DNA from: Gammaproteobacteria bacterium
Lineage (GTDB): Bacteria > Pseudomonadota > Gammaproteobacteria > Pseudomonadales > UBA7434
Reading direction: 5' to 3'
Length of the DNA stretch: 37,804 nt
Assembly (NCBI GenBank): GCA_024280785.1
Contig: JAJRPK010000236.1
Span: 1-37,804, forward strand
A program made the translations under genes and the position numbers. Positions 17,710-25,207 of the stretch are shown here, one piece after another (the stretch's first letter is position 1; every line of letters begins with the position of its first letter). The notes under the pieces are model-generated. The model did no database searches, was not told where the DNA came from, and was given only the letters and a program-made list of their open reading frames with translations.

Positions 17710-18921
17710 TTACAACCCCTCTCCACAACACCTCCCACTCGCCCAAGCCCATTGAAAATTAAACCCCCCTAACCACCCGGTAACATCTAACACTTCACCA
17801 ATAAAATACAAACCGCTGACTTTCTTGGCTTCGAAATTCTTCGAGCTAATCTCATCGGTATCTACACCGCCCACGGTCACTTCGGCTTTTTTGTAACCCG
17901 CCGTACCGCTAGGAACAAACCGCCATTGATGAAACAACCCCGCAATGAGTTCAATTTCTTTGTGGGTGCATTGCTTTATCGGCTTTAAACTATCGATTTT
18001 TTCTGCCGCTGTACCGAGTAGAATGCTCGCAATAAAACGCTGCGGTAAATGCGCTTGAAGCAGGGTCTGTAGTTGTTTGTCGGGAGCGTCTTTTTGTGCT
18101 TGAATCAGCAGGTCAATCAAATTATGGTCGGGTAAGCAATCGACACTAACGGTATCACCGGGTTGCCAATAGGAACTGACTTGCAGCGTAGCAGGCCCAC
18201 TAAGCCCTTTATGGGTGAATACTAAGTTCTCTGAGAAACTTTGGCCATTGCAAGCCATGGTGCAATGAAAATGAATGCCGGCTAATTCCTCAAATTGCTT
18301 TTGCTCTGGAGCATCAAAGTTGAGCGGGACCAAACCCGGTGCGGTAGCAGTGACATTAAGCCCAAACTGTTTGGCAACACGATGGCCAAAATCGGATGCC
18401 CCCATGGTAGGGAATGATAGTGACCCTGTCGCGATGACTAAAGACTCACATTGATAAAGATGTTCTGAATTCGTCGTTTTTAATACGGCATCTAGCTTAA
18501 AGCCGCCGTTCTTGGTTTGCGCAATATGGATGACGCTGCAGTTGAGCTGAATTTCAACGCCCAGAGCATCGCATTGGTCGAACAGCATATTTAGGATGGC
18601 AATACTCTTATTGTCGCTAAACAAATGGCCGACTTTCTCTTCGTGCCAAGGCAGTTGCGCAGCGTCGACTTCGGCGACAAAGTCCCACGGGCTGTAGCGG
18701 CTCAATGCCGATTTACAAAAATGCGGGTTGCCACATAAATAGTGTTTGGGTTCGGTGTACATATTGGTAAAATTACAACGGCCGCCACCACTAATCAGAA
18801 TTTTTTTACCCGCTTTATTGGCATGCTCCAATATTTTTACTCGTTTGCCTTTTTTGGCGGCAGCTATTGCACACATTAGACCTGCGGCACCAGCACCAAT
18901 AATAATGACCTCTGTAGACAT
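17710..18921 (-). CDS. HI0933/YhiN (BaiN-like) flavoprotein
   Basis: The 403 aa NAD(P)/FAD-dependent oxidoreductase has an N-terminal Rossmann motif (IIIGAGAAGLMCAIAAAKKG) followed by KKILISGGGRCNFTN, the hallmark of the HI0933 family. The C-terminal end (TVGGVDTDEISSKNFEAKKV, GLYFIGEVLDVTGWLGGFN) closes the FAD site. Most members have no known physiological substrate; BaiN of gut Clostridium acts on bile-acid intermediates. The gene diverges from the COG2509 flavoprotein at 19085. Its immediate 5' region is a triple 11-nt repeat containing ATG-AAG-TAA mini-ORFs. Confidence 0.93.
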   Translation of the reverse strand: MSTEVIIIGAGAAGLMCAIAAAKKGKRVKILEHANKAGKKILISGGGRCNFTNMYTEPKHYLCGNPHFCKSALSRYSPWDFVAEVDAAQLPWHEEKVGHLFSDNKSIAILNMLFDQCDALGVEIQLNCSVIHIAQTKNGGFKLDAVLKTTNSEHLYQCESLVIATGSLSFPTMGASDFGHRVAKQFGLNVTATAPGLVPLNFDAPEQKQFEELAGIHFHCTMACNGQSFSENLVFTHKGLSGPATLQVSSYWQPGDTVSVDCLPDHNLIDLLIQAQKDAPDKQLQTLLQAHLPQRFIASILLGTAAEKIDSLKPIKQCTHKEIELIAGLFHQWRFVPSGTAGYKKAEVTVGGVDTDEISSKNFEAKKVSGLYFIGEVLDVTGWLGGFNFQWAWASGRCCGEGL

Positions 18922-18925
18922 GTTG

Positions 18926-18958
18926 TTACTTCATCGTTACTTCATCGTTACTTCATCG
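18926..18958 (-). repeat. 11-nt tandem repeat, three exact copies, in the leader of the HI0933-family gene
   Basis: TTACTTCATCG (+ strand) is repeated three times without a mismatch at 18926-18936, 18937-18947 and 18948-18958. On the - strand each unit reads CGATGAAGTAA, i.e. a complete ATG-AAG-TAA mini-ORF. The array ends 4 nt before the ATG of the flavoprotein gene, so it occupies the ribosome-binding region. Confidence 0.95.
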
Positions 18959-19084
18959 GTAAAACAGCGATGGTAACAAAATATGCCGTCAACCGCTGAA
19001 TTCTGTTTTGTCAGACGTGGTAAACTCGCTTCCGTTTTATTCGTTCGTCCATCTATTTATTCATTGCTACCGTTAAATTGACTC

Positions 19085-20710
19085 ATGCTTAGACTTACCA
19101 ACATACAATTACCGCTGGACCATGGCGACGAAGACCTTCTTGAGTCGATTGTCGAGCGGCTCGGTATAGAGCAGGGCGATGTGGTCAAGATTAGCTTATT
19201 TAAACGCAGCCACGATGCGCGCAAAAAAGGCCGTATCAAATTAATTTATAGTTTAGATGTTGAGCTCTTTGAAGCTAAAGAAACGGCCGTTTTAAAACGT
19301 TTGGGTGGGAGTGACGCTGTCCGTATAAGTCCTAACACCCAATATCAGTTTGTCGCGAATGCCGCAGAGACTTTTCCTCAAGCTGAGCAGGATCGGCCGG
19401 TGGTGGTTGGTTTTGGCCCTTGTGGTATTTTGGCAGCGCTACTGCTGGCGCAAATGGGCTTAAAGCCCATTGTGCTTGAACGTGGTCAGGATGTCAGGCA
19501 GCGAACCAAAGATACTTGGGACTTTTGGCGTAACCGGGAGTTAAACCCGGCTTCTAATGTGCAATATGGCGAAGGAGGGGCGGGAACCTTTTCTGATGGC
19601 AAGCTCTATAGTCAGATTAAGGACCCCCATCATTATGGCCGCAAGGTGTTGCAAGAGTTTGTTAAAGCGGGTGCTCCCGAAGAAATATTGTACGTCAGCA
19701 AACCTCACATTGGCACGTTTAAGCTGGTTAAAATGGTCGAGGCTATGCGGGCTGATATTGTGGCGCTGGGTGGAGAAATTCGCTTCGGTCAACAGATGGA
19801 GAGCTTGCTGCTTGACCAGCAACAGGTTCGAGGTGTCCGCTTGTGTTCTGGCGAAGAGATCGCGACTCGCCATGTGATTATGGCTGTGGGACACAGCGCG
19901 CGTGACACCTTTGATTCCTTGTTAGATTCGGGCGTTTATATCGAGCCTAAACCGTTTTCAATTGGCTTTCGTATCGAACACCCGCAATCGCTTATCGACA
20001 AAGCGCGATTTGGCGGGCAAGCGGGCCATCCCCTTTTGGGCGCGGCGGATTATAAATTGGTTCACCATTGTGAAAATGGGCGCAGTGTTTACAGCTTTTG
20101 CATGTGCCCCGGTGGCACGGTCGTTGCCGCTGCTTCAGAACCCGGACGTTTGGTAACTAATGGTATGAGTCAATATTCGCGCAACGAGCACAACGCCAAT
20201 TCGGCGATTGTTGTGGGCATTGATCCTGAGCGGGATTACCCAGAGCATGTATTTGCGGGAATTGACTTACAGCGCCGGCTTGAAGAGCGTGCCTTTGTGT
20301 TGGGTGGAGAAAATTACAATGCACCGGCGCAGTTAGTGGGCGACTTTCTGGCGAGCAAGGCTTCGACAACAGCGGGAAGTGTTGAACCTTCATATCAACC
20401 GGGTGTCACTTGGGGTGATGTGAGTCAACTGCTACCCGCGTTTGCGGTTACTGCGATTCGCGAAGCGATTCCTGCTTTTAATAAAAAAATAAAAGGCTTT
20501 GCGATGAGTGACGCCGTACTCACGGCCATAGAAACCCGCACCTCCTCACCCATTTGTATTAAGCGTGATAAAGCGAGCTTGGCCAGTGTGAATACGGTGG
20601 GCTTGTACCCAGCGGGCGAAGGGGCCGGTTATGCGGGGGGTATTCTATCGGCCGGTGTGGACGGCATTAAAGTGGCCGAAGCTGTGGCTAAAGATTTGCT
20701 TGGCATTTAA
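19085..20710 (+). CDS. COG2509-type FAD-dependent dehydrogenase
   Basis: The 541 aa protein has an N-terminal ~95 residue domain (KKGRIKLIYSLDVELFEAKE). A FAD Rossmann fold follows (VVGFGPCGILAALLLAQMGL then PIVLERGQDVRQR). Motifs characteristic of this uncharacterised family include YGEGGAGTFSDGKLYSQIKD, SVYSFCMCPGGTVVAAASE and the C-terminal TVGLYPAGEGAGYAGGILSA. It is predicted cytosolic. The in vivo substrate is unknown; members are often annotated only as FAD-dependent proteins. It is transcribed divergently from the HI0933-family gene with 163 nt between the starts. Confidence 0.92.
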   Translation: MLRLTNIQLPLDHGDEDLLESIVERLGIEQGDVVKISLFKRSHDARKKGRIKLIYSLDVELFEAKETAVLKRLGGSDAVRISPNTQYQFVANAAETFPQAEQDRPVVVGFGPCGILAALLLAQMGLKPIVLERGQDVRQRTKDTWDFWRNRELNPASNVQYGEGGAGTFSDGKLYSQIKDPHHYGRKVLQEFVKAGAPEEILYVSKPHIGTFKLVKMVEAMRADIVALGGEIRFGQQMESLLLDQQQVRGVRLCSGEEIATRHVIMAVGHSARDTFDSLLDSGVYIEPKPFSIGFRIEHPQSLIDKARFGGQAGHPLLGAADYKLVHHCENGRSVYSFCMCPGGTVVAAASEPGRLVTNGMSQYSRNEHNANSAIVVGIDPERDYPEHVFAGIDLQRRLEERAFVLGGENYNAPAQLVGDFLASKASTTAGSVEPSYQPGVTWGDVSQLLPAFAVTAIREAIPAFNKKIKGFAMSDAVLTAIETRTSSPICIKRDKASLASVNTVGLYPAGEGAGYAGGILSAGVDGIKVAEAVAKDLLGI

Positions 20711-20725
20711 CCCTTAAGATATGTT

Positions 20726-20755
20726 GGGACATCTGGGGAGCGTCCATTATGTCCC
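20726..20755. repeat. Short inverted repeat beside the truncated toxin
   Basis: GGGACAT (20726-20732) and ATGTCCC (20749-20755) form a 7-bp perfect inverted repeat with a 16-nt loop. It lies between the COG2509 gene and the ParE gene, whose stop codon begins 3 nt away. It could be a weak hairpin or the edge of a mobile palindromic element; no T-run follows, so an intrinsic terminator is unlikely. Confidence 0.55.
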
Positions 20756-20757
20756 GT

Positions 20758-20946
20758 TCAATTTTGCTTCTCTTCATCGACAGCTCTAAACAGAAGAGGG
20801 GTTTCACTCAAAACAGCGAAGTGGTCGAGGAGGGCATCATAGTATTTGTCGGCTTGGGCCTCACCCCATTGGGTGTAGCCGTCTTCATAAAGACTATCGA
20901 GGTCTTGATCTGCTTCGGTGGATATAACCAGTCGAAATTTAGGCAT
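20758..20946 (-). pseudogene. ParE/RelE-type toxin, 3'-truncated
   Basis: The 62 aa frame from the ATG at 20946 reads MPKFRLVISTEADQDLDSLY and continues with a helix containing ADKYYDALLDHFAVLSETP. It then ends abruptly after FRAVDEEKQN. ParE toxins are normally about 95-100 aa and continue with a basic beta-hairpin, typically YRR followed by an IYYR-like strand, which is missing here. The start overlaps the antitoxin stop by 8 nt, the usual parDE coupling. A short palindrome begins right after the stop, suggesting 3' replacement. It is probably an inactive toxin. A longer frame starting at 21009 is the same ORF extended into the antitoxin gene and is not the real start. Confidence 0.75.
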
Positions 20947-21184
20947 TGCCGCCCAATCGCTTTTTGGTATCCTGACGGATTTTCTCAGGACTGCGGCCAC
21001 TAAATCCACTTTGTTCGGCGCGAATGAGCTTTGCTCGGAGTAGATCCAGTTCTCCTTGTTCTTTTCTGGCCTTGCGAATTAAGTCATTCACCACATCGCT
21101 TTTGGTGCTGTATTCCTGACTATCGACTTGGGCTTTCAGCCAGTCGTCATTCGGTGGGGTGAAAGTGACACTTTGGCGTGACAT
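20939..21184 (-). CDS. ParD-like ribbon-helix-helix antitoxin
   Basis: The 81 aa protein starts MSRQSVTFTPPNDDWLKAQV and continues EYSTKSDVVNDLIRKARKEQ, a ribbon-helix-helix DNA-binding domain typical of ParD/CopG antitoxins. The C-terminal tail (LIRAEQSGFSGRSPEKIRQD) is the toxin-binding segment. AAGGAG lies 9 nt before the ATG. It should neutralise ParE and repress its own promoter. The partner toxin is truncated, so the antitoxin may survive as a solitary regulator. It is divergent from the ars operon. Confidence 0.88.
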   Translation of the reverse strand: MSRQSVTFTPPNDDWLKAQVDSQEYSTKSDVVNDLIRKARKEQGELDLLRAKLIRAEQSGFSGRSPEKIRQDTKKRLGGNA

Positions 21185-21207
21185 GAAGGGAGTCTCCTTG
21201 GGTAATT

Positions 21208-21237
21208 AACCTATGCACCATATTTGCACCTTGTCAA
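21208..21237 (-). promoter_or_regulatory. Candidate promoter/operator of the antitoxin gene
   Basis: On the - strand a perfect TTGACA (21237-21232) is followed 17-18 nt later by a weak -10 (ATAGGT or TAGGTT). Between them lie two direct GGTGCA copies (21230-21225 and 21219-21214), 11 bp apart, a plausible ParD-binding pair. The antitoxin ATG is about 25-30 nt downstream of the -10. Confidence 0.5.
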
Positions 21238-21274
21238 TAAATAAACAATATGCTACATGAAATTTAGACCACAC

Positions 21275-21321
21275 CCTACATTTCATACTTTCAACAGTAT
21301 TATTAGCGCGTGAAATGTAGG
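21275..21321. repeat. Perfect 11-bp inverted repeat, 25-nt spacer
   Basis: CCTACATTTCA (21275-21285) and TGAAATGTAGG (21311-21321) are exact reverse complements. They sit between the divergent antitoxin and arsR genes, outside both proposed promoters. It could be an operator, the ends of a vanished small mobile element, or a recombination site. No gene lies inside. Confidence 0.85.
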
Positions 21322-21372
21322 CCGGAGAACACCATTTTTTCGGGAGACCCTATTTTTCCTACTTAGATGGTA

Positions 21373-21415
21373 TTGACGTATCCATATATATCCATTAATC
21401 TAGATATATGGATAT
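21373..21415 (+). promoter_or_regulatory. arsR promoter with overlapping ArsR operator, leaderless start
   Basis: TTGACG (21373-21378) and TAATCT (21396-21401) are 17 nt apart. The predicted transcription start, 6-7 nt after the -10, falls on the arsR ATG at 21408. An 11-bp perfect inverted repeat, TATCCATATAT (21379-21389) and ATATATGGATA (21404-21414), spans the spacer, the -10 and the start codon. A second ATATCCAT at 21388-21395 pairs with the same right arm. ArsR binding would block RNA polymerase directly. Confidence 0.72.
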
Positions 21416-21788
21416 AAAAGAAGCTATTCCGCTATTTGACGCCTTGTCTCAAGAAACCAGACTAAGGGCTTTTCGGCTATTGGTGCAGGCTGGTCAGCAG
21501 GGATTGCCTGCCGGAGAGCTGAGCGAAAAGCTCGGAACACCGCAAAACACACTGTCGTTCCACCTCAGCCATCTTTCAAATGCGGGAATTATTCGTTCCC
21601 GCCGTGAAGGGAGATCAATCATTTACTCAGCGAACTACGATGTGATGCACGGGTTAATCAGCTTTATGGTGAAAGATTGTTGCAGTGAAGATTTAGCCAG
21701 TATCCATGAAGACAAGAGCAACGGCTGCTCAATCATCGAGCTAGCCGATTGCTGTGATTTGATAGATAAACGAGAGGAAAAAAGATGA
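21408..21788 (+). CDS. arsR: ArsR-family arsenic-responsive repressor
   Basis: The 126 aa winged-helix repressor has LFDALSQETRLRAFRLLVQA and a recognition helix region GTPQNTLSFHLSHLSNAGII. The classic ELCVC site in the recognition helix is absent. Instead cysteines C91, C92, C107, C115 and C116 cluster at the C-terminus, as in the Acidithiobacillus-type ArsR that binds As(III) there. The frame has a TAA 10 nt upstream of the ATG and no Shine-Dalgarno site, so translation is probably leaderless. The stop overlaps the arsI start (ATGA). It is the first gene of arsR-arsI-arsC-acr3. Confidence 0.92.
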   Translation: MDIKEAIPLFDALSQETRLRAFRLLVQAGQQGLPAGELSEKLGTPQNTLSFHLSHLSNAGIIRSRREGRSIIYSANYDVMHGLISFMVKDCCSEDLASIHEDKSNGCSIIELADCCDLIDKREEKR

Positions 21789-22177
21789 AACGTTTGCATA
21801 TCCATGTTGGTGTTGATCGCCTCGATCAATCCATAGCATTTTACAGCGCTTTATTTGGCGCGCAGCCTTCCAAGACGAAAGAAGATTACGCAAAGTGGTT
21901 GCTGGACGATCCGAGTATCAATTTTGCGATTTCGACTAGGGGCGGTAAAACGGGTATTGACCACCTAGGAATTCAAGTCGACGAAGGCCACGAATTAGCT
22001 GATCTTCGAGAGCGATTGAAAGATGCCGATTTATCCCTATTTGATGAAGGTCAAGCCGTGTGTTGTTACGCGCGATCAGACAAGTCTTGGGTCGAAGACC
22101 CCACAGGTCTTGCATGGGAAGCTTACAAGACAATGGAAGATGCCCAATTTTTTAGCGGTGATGCAGACAACAAATAA
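21785..22177 (+). CDS. arsI: ArsI/CadI-family dioxygenase (C-As lyase)
   Basis: The 130 aa vicinal-oxygen-chelate (glyoxalase-fold) protein has likely Fe(II) ligands H5 or H7 (RLHIHVGV), H60 (GIDHLGIQV) and E112 (AWEAYKTM). The vicinal cysteine pair C93-C94 in VCCYARSDKSWVEDP is the trivalent organoarsenical-binding site of ArsI. ArsI cleaves the carbon-arsenic bond of methylarsenite to give As(III), which ACR3 can export. CadI homologues named for cadmium induction share the fold, so substrate is inferred from the CC pair and the operon. The C-terminus is short. Confidence 0.88.
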   Translation: MKRLHIHVGVDRLDQSIAFYSALFGAQPSKTKEDYAKWLLDDPSINFAISTRGGKTGIDHLGIQVDEGHELADLRERLKDADLSLFDEGQAVCCYARSDKSWVEDPTGLAWEAYKTMEDAQFFSGDADNK

Positions 22178-22254
22178 GGGGCTTGCTGTGTGCCAGAAAG
22201 TAGCGCTGTAAAATCAGGTAGCCTAGCCGAAAAATCGAGCGGGTGCTGTGGGTG

Positions 22255-22665
22255 ATGAAATCAATCCTTATATTGTGTACGGGAAACTCTTGCCGCTCTG
22301 TCATGGCAGAAGCGCTCGTTAATTATCTAGGCTCTGGGGAATACAAGGCTGTGAGCGCAGGAAGCAATCCAGCAGGGTACGTACATCCAAAGTCACTAGA
22401 AACATTGCAAAAGCACGGTATAGCAATGAGCAATCCACGCAGTAAATCGTGGGATGAGTTTGCCGACCGGCACTTTGATACGGTGATTACCGTCTGTGAT
22501 CAGGCTGCAAGTGAGAGCTGTCCACTTTTCCTAGGGGATTACGAAAAGCTGCATTGGAGTACTCCTGACCCAGCTAAAGTTGAAGGCAGCGAAGAAGACA
22601 TAGACACCGCGTTTGAAGAGGCTTTTCAAATACTCAAGAAACGCATAGAGAAAGAACTGTTATGA
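22255..22665 (+). CDS. arsC: Arsenate reductase, low-molecular-weight phosphatase (thioredoxin) type
   Basis: The 136 aa protein reduces As(V) to As(III). The P-loop CTGNSCRS gives the CX5R motif with nucleophile C8 and R14. A further cysteine pair, in TVCDQAASESCP, provides the resolving cysteines of thioredoxin-coupled ArsC, and WSTPDPAKVEG carries the general-acid Asp. The start chosen is the ATG at 22255; in-frame GTGs at 22243 and 22252 are alternatives. There are 77 nt after arsI and a 4-nt ATGA overlap with acr3. Confidence 0.92.
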   Translation: MKSILILCTGNSCRSVMAEALVNYLGSGEYKAVSAGSNPAGYVHPKSLETLQKHGIAMSNPRSKSWDEFADRHFDTVITVCDQAASESCPLFLGDYEKLHWSTPDPAKVEGSEEDIDTAFEEAFQILKKRIEKELL

Positions 22666-23705
22666 CCGCTGAAAATACATCGCCTATGGGATTATTTGAG
22701 CGCTACTTATCGCTATGGGTGGCATTGTGTATTGCTGCGGGTGTAGGGCTGGGCATTATGGTGCCTGACCTATTCAATATGATTGCTGGCATCGAGTACG
22801 CTAGCGTTAATCTTGTCGTTGCTGTTTTTATTTGGGTGATGATTTACCCAATGATGGTGAATGTTGATTTTGCCTCTTTGAAAGATGTTGGGAAAAAACC
22901 CAAGGGACTATGCATCACTCTAGTGGTTAACTGGCTGATTAAGCCCTTTACCATGGCCGCGCTCGGCATACTCTTTTTTGAGCATGTTTTTGCAGGGTTT
23001 GTAGAGCCTGAGACTGCAAAAGAATACATCGCCGGAATGATCTTACTCGGCGTAGCTCCCTGTACAGCGATGGTCTTTGTTTGGAGCCAGCTAGTGCGTG
23101 GGGATGCGAATTACACACTGGTCCAGGTTTCCATCAATGACATTATTATGGTGTTTGCTTTTGCCCCTATTACCGCGTTCCTACTAGGGGTCACAAATAT
23201 TATTGTCCCGTGGGAAACGCTGTTACTTTCTGTCGTTCTCTACGTGGTTGTTCCGCTTGCGGCTGGGTATATAACCCGCAGAGTACTGGATGATTCAGGC
23301 GATCATGAACGCATAGCTAACTTCACCGGAAAAATAAAACCAATTTCTGTAATGGGACTTTTGGCAACCGTGATTTTACTGTTCGGATTTCAGGCGCAAA
23401 CCATTATTGATAAACCCGTGGTGATAGCGTTGATCGCTATTCCGCTTCTTATCCAAAGCTACGGCATTTTCGTCATTGCCTACGGTTGGGCGTATTTATG
23501 GCGGGTGCCGTTCAGCATAGCGGCTCCTGCTGCGCTGATAGGGACTTCCAATTTCTTTGAATTGGCCGTTGCCGTAGCTATTAGTCTGTTTGGTTTAAAT
23601 TCTGGCGCGGCTCTTGCCACGGTTGTTGGTGTGCTCGTTGAAGTCCCGGTTATGCTGGCTATGGTAGCTATTGCCAATAGGACACGGTATCGTTTTATAG
23701 AGTGA
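22662..23705 (+). CDS. acr3: ACR3 arsenite efflux permease
   Basis: The 347 aa inner-membrane protein has about ten hydrophobic helices and belongs to the bile/arsenite/riboflavin transporter superfamily. The conserved arsenite-binding cysteine is C134 (GVAPCTAMVFVW) and the conserved acidic residue is E300 (IGTSNFFELAVAVAI). VGVLVEVPVML closes the last helix. It extrudes As(III) using the proton-motive force. It is the last gene of the ars operon and is followed 14 nt later by a strong terminator. Confidence 0.95.
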   Translation: MTAENTSPMGLFERYLSLWVALCIAAGVGLGIMVPDLFNMIAGIEYASVNLVVAVFIWVMIYPMMVNVDFASLKDVGKKPKGLCITLVVNWLIKPFTMAALGILFFEHVFAGFVEPETAKEYIAGMILLGVAPCTAMVFVWSQLVRGDANYTLVQVSINDIIMVFAFAPITAFLLGVTNIIVPWETLLLSVVLYVVVPLAAGYITRRVLDDSGDHERIANFTGKIKPISVMGLLATVILLFGFQAQTIIDKPVVIALIAIPLLIQSYGIFVIAYGWAYLWRVPFSIAAPAALIGTSNFFELAVAVAISLFGLNSGAALATVVGVLVEVPVMLAMVAIANRTRYRFIE

Positions 23706-23719
23706 TAATTGTTAGTATG

Positions 23720-23747
23720 AAAAACCCGCCGTAAAAAGCGGGTTTTT
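23720..23747 (+). terminator. Rho-independent terminator of the ars operon
   Basis: AAAAACCCGC (23720-23729) pairs perfectly with GCGGGTTTTT (23738-23747) around an 8-nt loop, with the right arm ending in five T. The A-tract and T-tract are symmetrical, so it could also work for transcription from the other side. Confidence 0.92.
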
Positions 23748-24069
23748 GCTATATATAGCTGATGACTAACGAATATGATAATGTTATTGCAAGTTAGAGA
23801 TGTCCTGCCTTAAAAAAGTTAGACGAATACGCTGGGAATACGCTGGGAGAATACGCTGGGACACTCATAATACGCTGGGACACTCATCGCATTAATCAGA
23901 GCCGATGAGAGTAGAAAGCTCAGGTATGAAATGGCTCGCTTAAGGTGATTCTACAAGAAAATAATAAAAAGTATGACGAATGGAAGGAATTGTTTAATTT
24001 CGGCTTATTCCAAGATAGCAGAAATCTCCAAAGCTATTCTCTGGATTTGTAAATAATGTATTGTATGAA
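23748..24069. other. Gene-free stretch between the ars terminator and the transposase
   Basis: No coding frame is supported in these 322 nt. The only structure seen is the AATACGCTGGGA repeat group at 23826-23887. The rest is AT-rich sequence without recognisable RNA genes or promoters. Confidence 0.6.
23826..23887 (-). repeat. Four direct repeats on the 3' side of the RAYT gene
   Basis: AATACGCTGGGA occurs at 23826-23837, 23837-23848, 23850-23861 and 23869-23880. The last two are each followed by CACTCAT, making a 19-nt repeat. On the transposase strand they read ATGAGTGTCCCAGCGTATT. They lie about 180-245 nt beyond the transposase stop and may be recognition or remnant sequence of the element. 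Confidence 0.9.
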
Positions 24070-25038
24070 TTAGGCCGCTAAGAGTGTTGTCTTATCAGCG
24101 ACAAAGCGTTGTCTGCGCACGCTCTCAAAGTCCGTTGCGCCAGATAACCATTTTTTCTTATTAATATTTAGCCGTTTTAAAATGGGTGGGAGTTGTGAAC
24201 CAATGGCTCCCCGTTTATCGGCCCGTATGACTCGCCCTGTCCAATCCACCAATTCGAGATAGTCGACCAAAGTAAACGGAATACCGGATTGATCTTGGTT
24301 TGTTGTGGCCTCATTAAACGACAATAAGGGTTTTAACTCGGTATTAAACGACTGGAAAAACCCTTGCCCCGTTAAGTTTTCAATGGCTTTAGCCAAATCA
24401 AACTGAGGTTTGATTCGCTCCTGAATACTGGTGTAGTCAGATGATTCGGGGGTTTCTGCCATCTTGGCTCTGATAGGGTTTAAATCAACATAAGCCATAC
24501 AAGAGAGTAAAGCCTCTTCGGTGAGTAAGGGGTCAGAGGTATAGCGTTGTTCAAAGAAACGGCCTTTGCAGCGATCCTCTTTGTTAGCCCGCCGAGAAAT
24601 AGGTTGGTTGAGGTATTTCATAAAGCAACTGATATCGGCGAGACTTTTTCTAAAGTGGTTCACTTGTTGAGAAACGAACTCACGCTGAAGCGGGGATAAC
24701 GGAGAACCGCTAGCATAATCTCGCACGAGTGGGTGACCCTTGAACACCGTCAACCACCGCTGTATCACCTCGTGGTTACCCAACGCCTCAATCTGTTCAG
24801 GCGATATTTTCACCACCAGATGGTAGTGATTAGACATCACCGCGTAAGCACAGATATCGATAGCAAAGACACTTGCTAATAGCCTTATTCGTTCAACGAT
24901 CCACTGCCGTCGATGTTCGTAATCGGTATGGGTTTCGTGATCATAGCCGCAGAGAAAAGAGCGTCTAACGCAGCGAGTTGTGATGTGGTAATAGGGTGTA
25001 TCTGAAAGAGAAATGAGATCCTTTCTAGCTTTTGTCAT
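24070..25038 (-). mobile_element. REP-associated tyrosine transposase (RAYT, Y1/HUH type)
   Basis: The 322 aa protein is of the Y1 transposase (TnpA_REP) group. The HUH-like metal motif is H71-Y-H73 in YAVMSNHYHLVVKI. The family tail GRFFEQRYTSDPLLTEEALL and CMAYVDLNPIRAKM is intact, with several candidate catalytic tyrosines. AAAGGA precedes the ATG. RAYTs are single-copy, domesticated relatives of IS200/IS605 that cut and move REP palindromes. No clear terminal repeats delimit this copy, so only the coding region is given. Confidence 0.9.
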
Positions 25039-25207
25039 GATGAAATCCTTTCATCGCTGGAGATAAGTGATTGAAATCTTAGTGCTGCCGGTGGATGATG
25101 TCAATCTAAAAGCGAGTGTTCCGTTCAATTTGTTTGTTTATTGCTAAGCTCACATTAGGCGGTCAAATGTCAAACGATGAATGTTTGAATGATATGAGGT
25201 GTCAACA

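Noticed and set aside
20749..21003. 84-aa + strand ORF opposite the toxin
   Set aside because: It is the antisense of ParE and antitoxin codons, with no ribosome site and no recognisable domain.
23826..23887. CRISPR-like array
   Set aside because: Repeats are only 12-19 nt, partly overlapping, with no regular 30-nt spacers and no cas genes.
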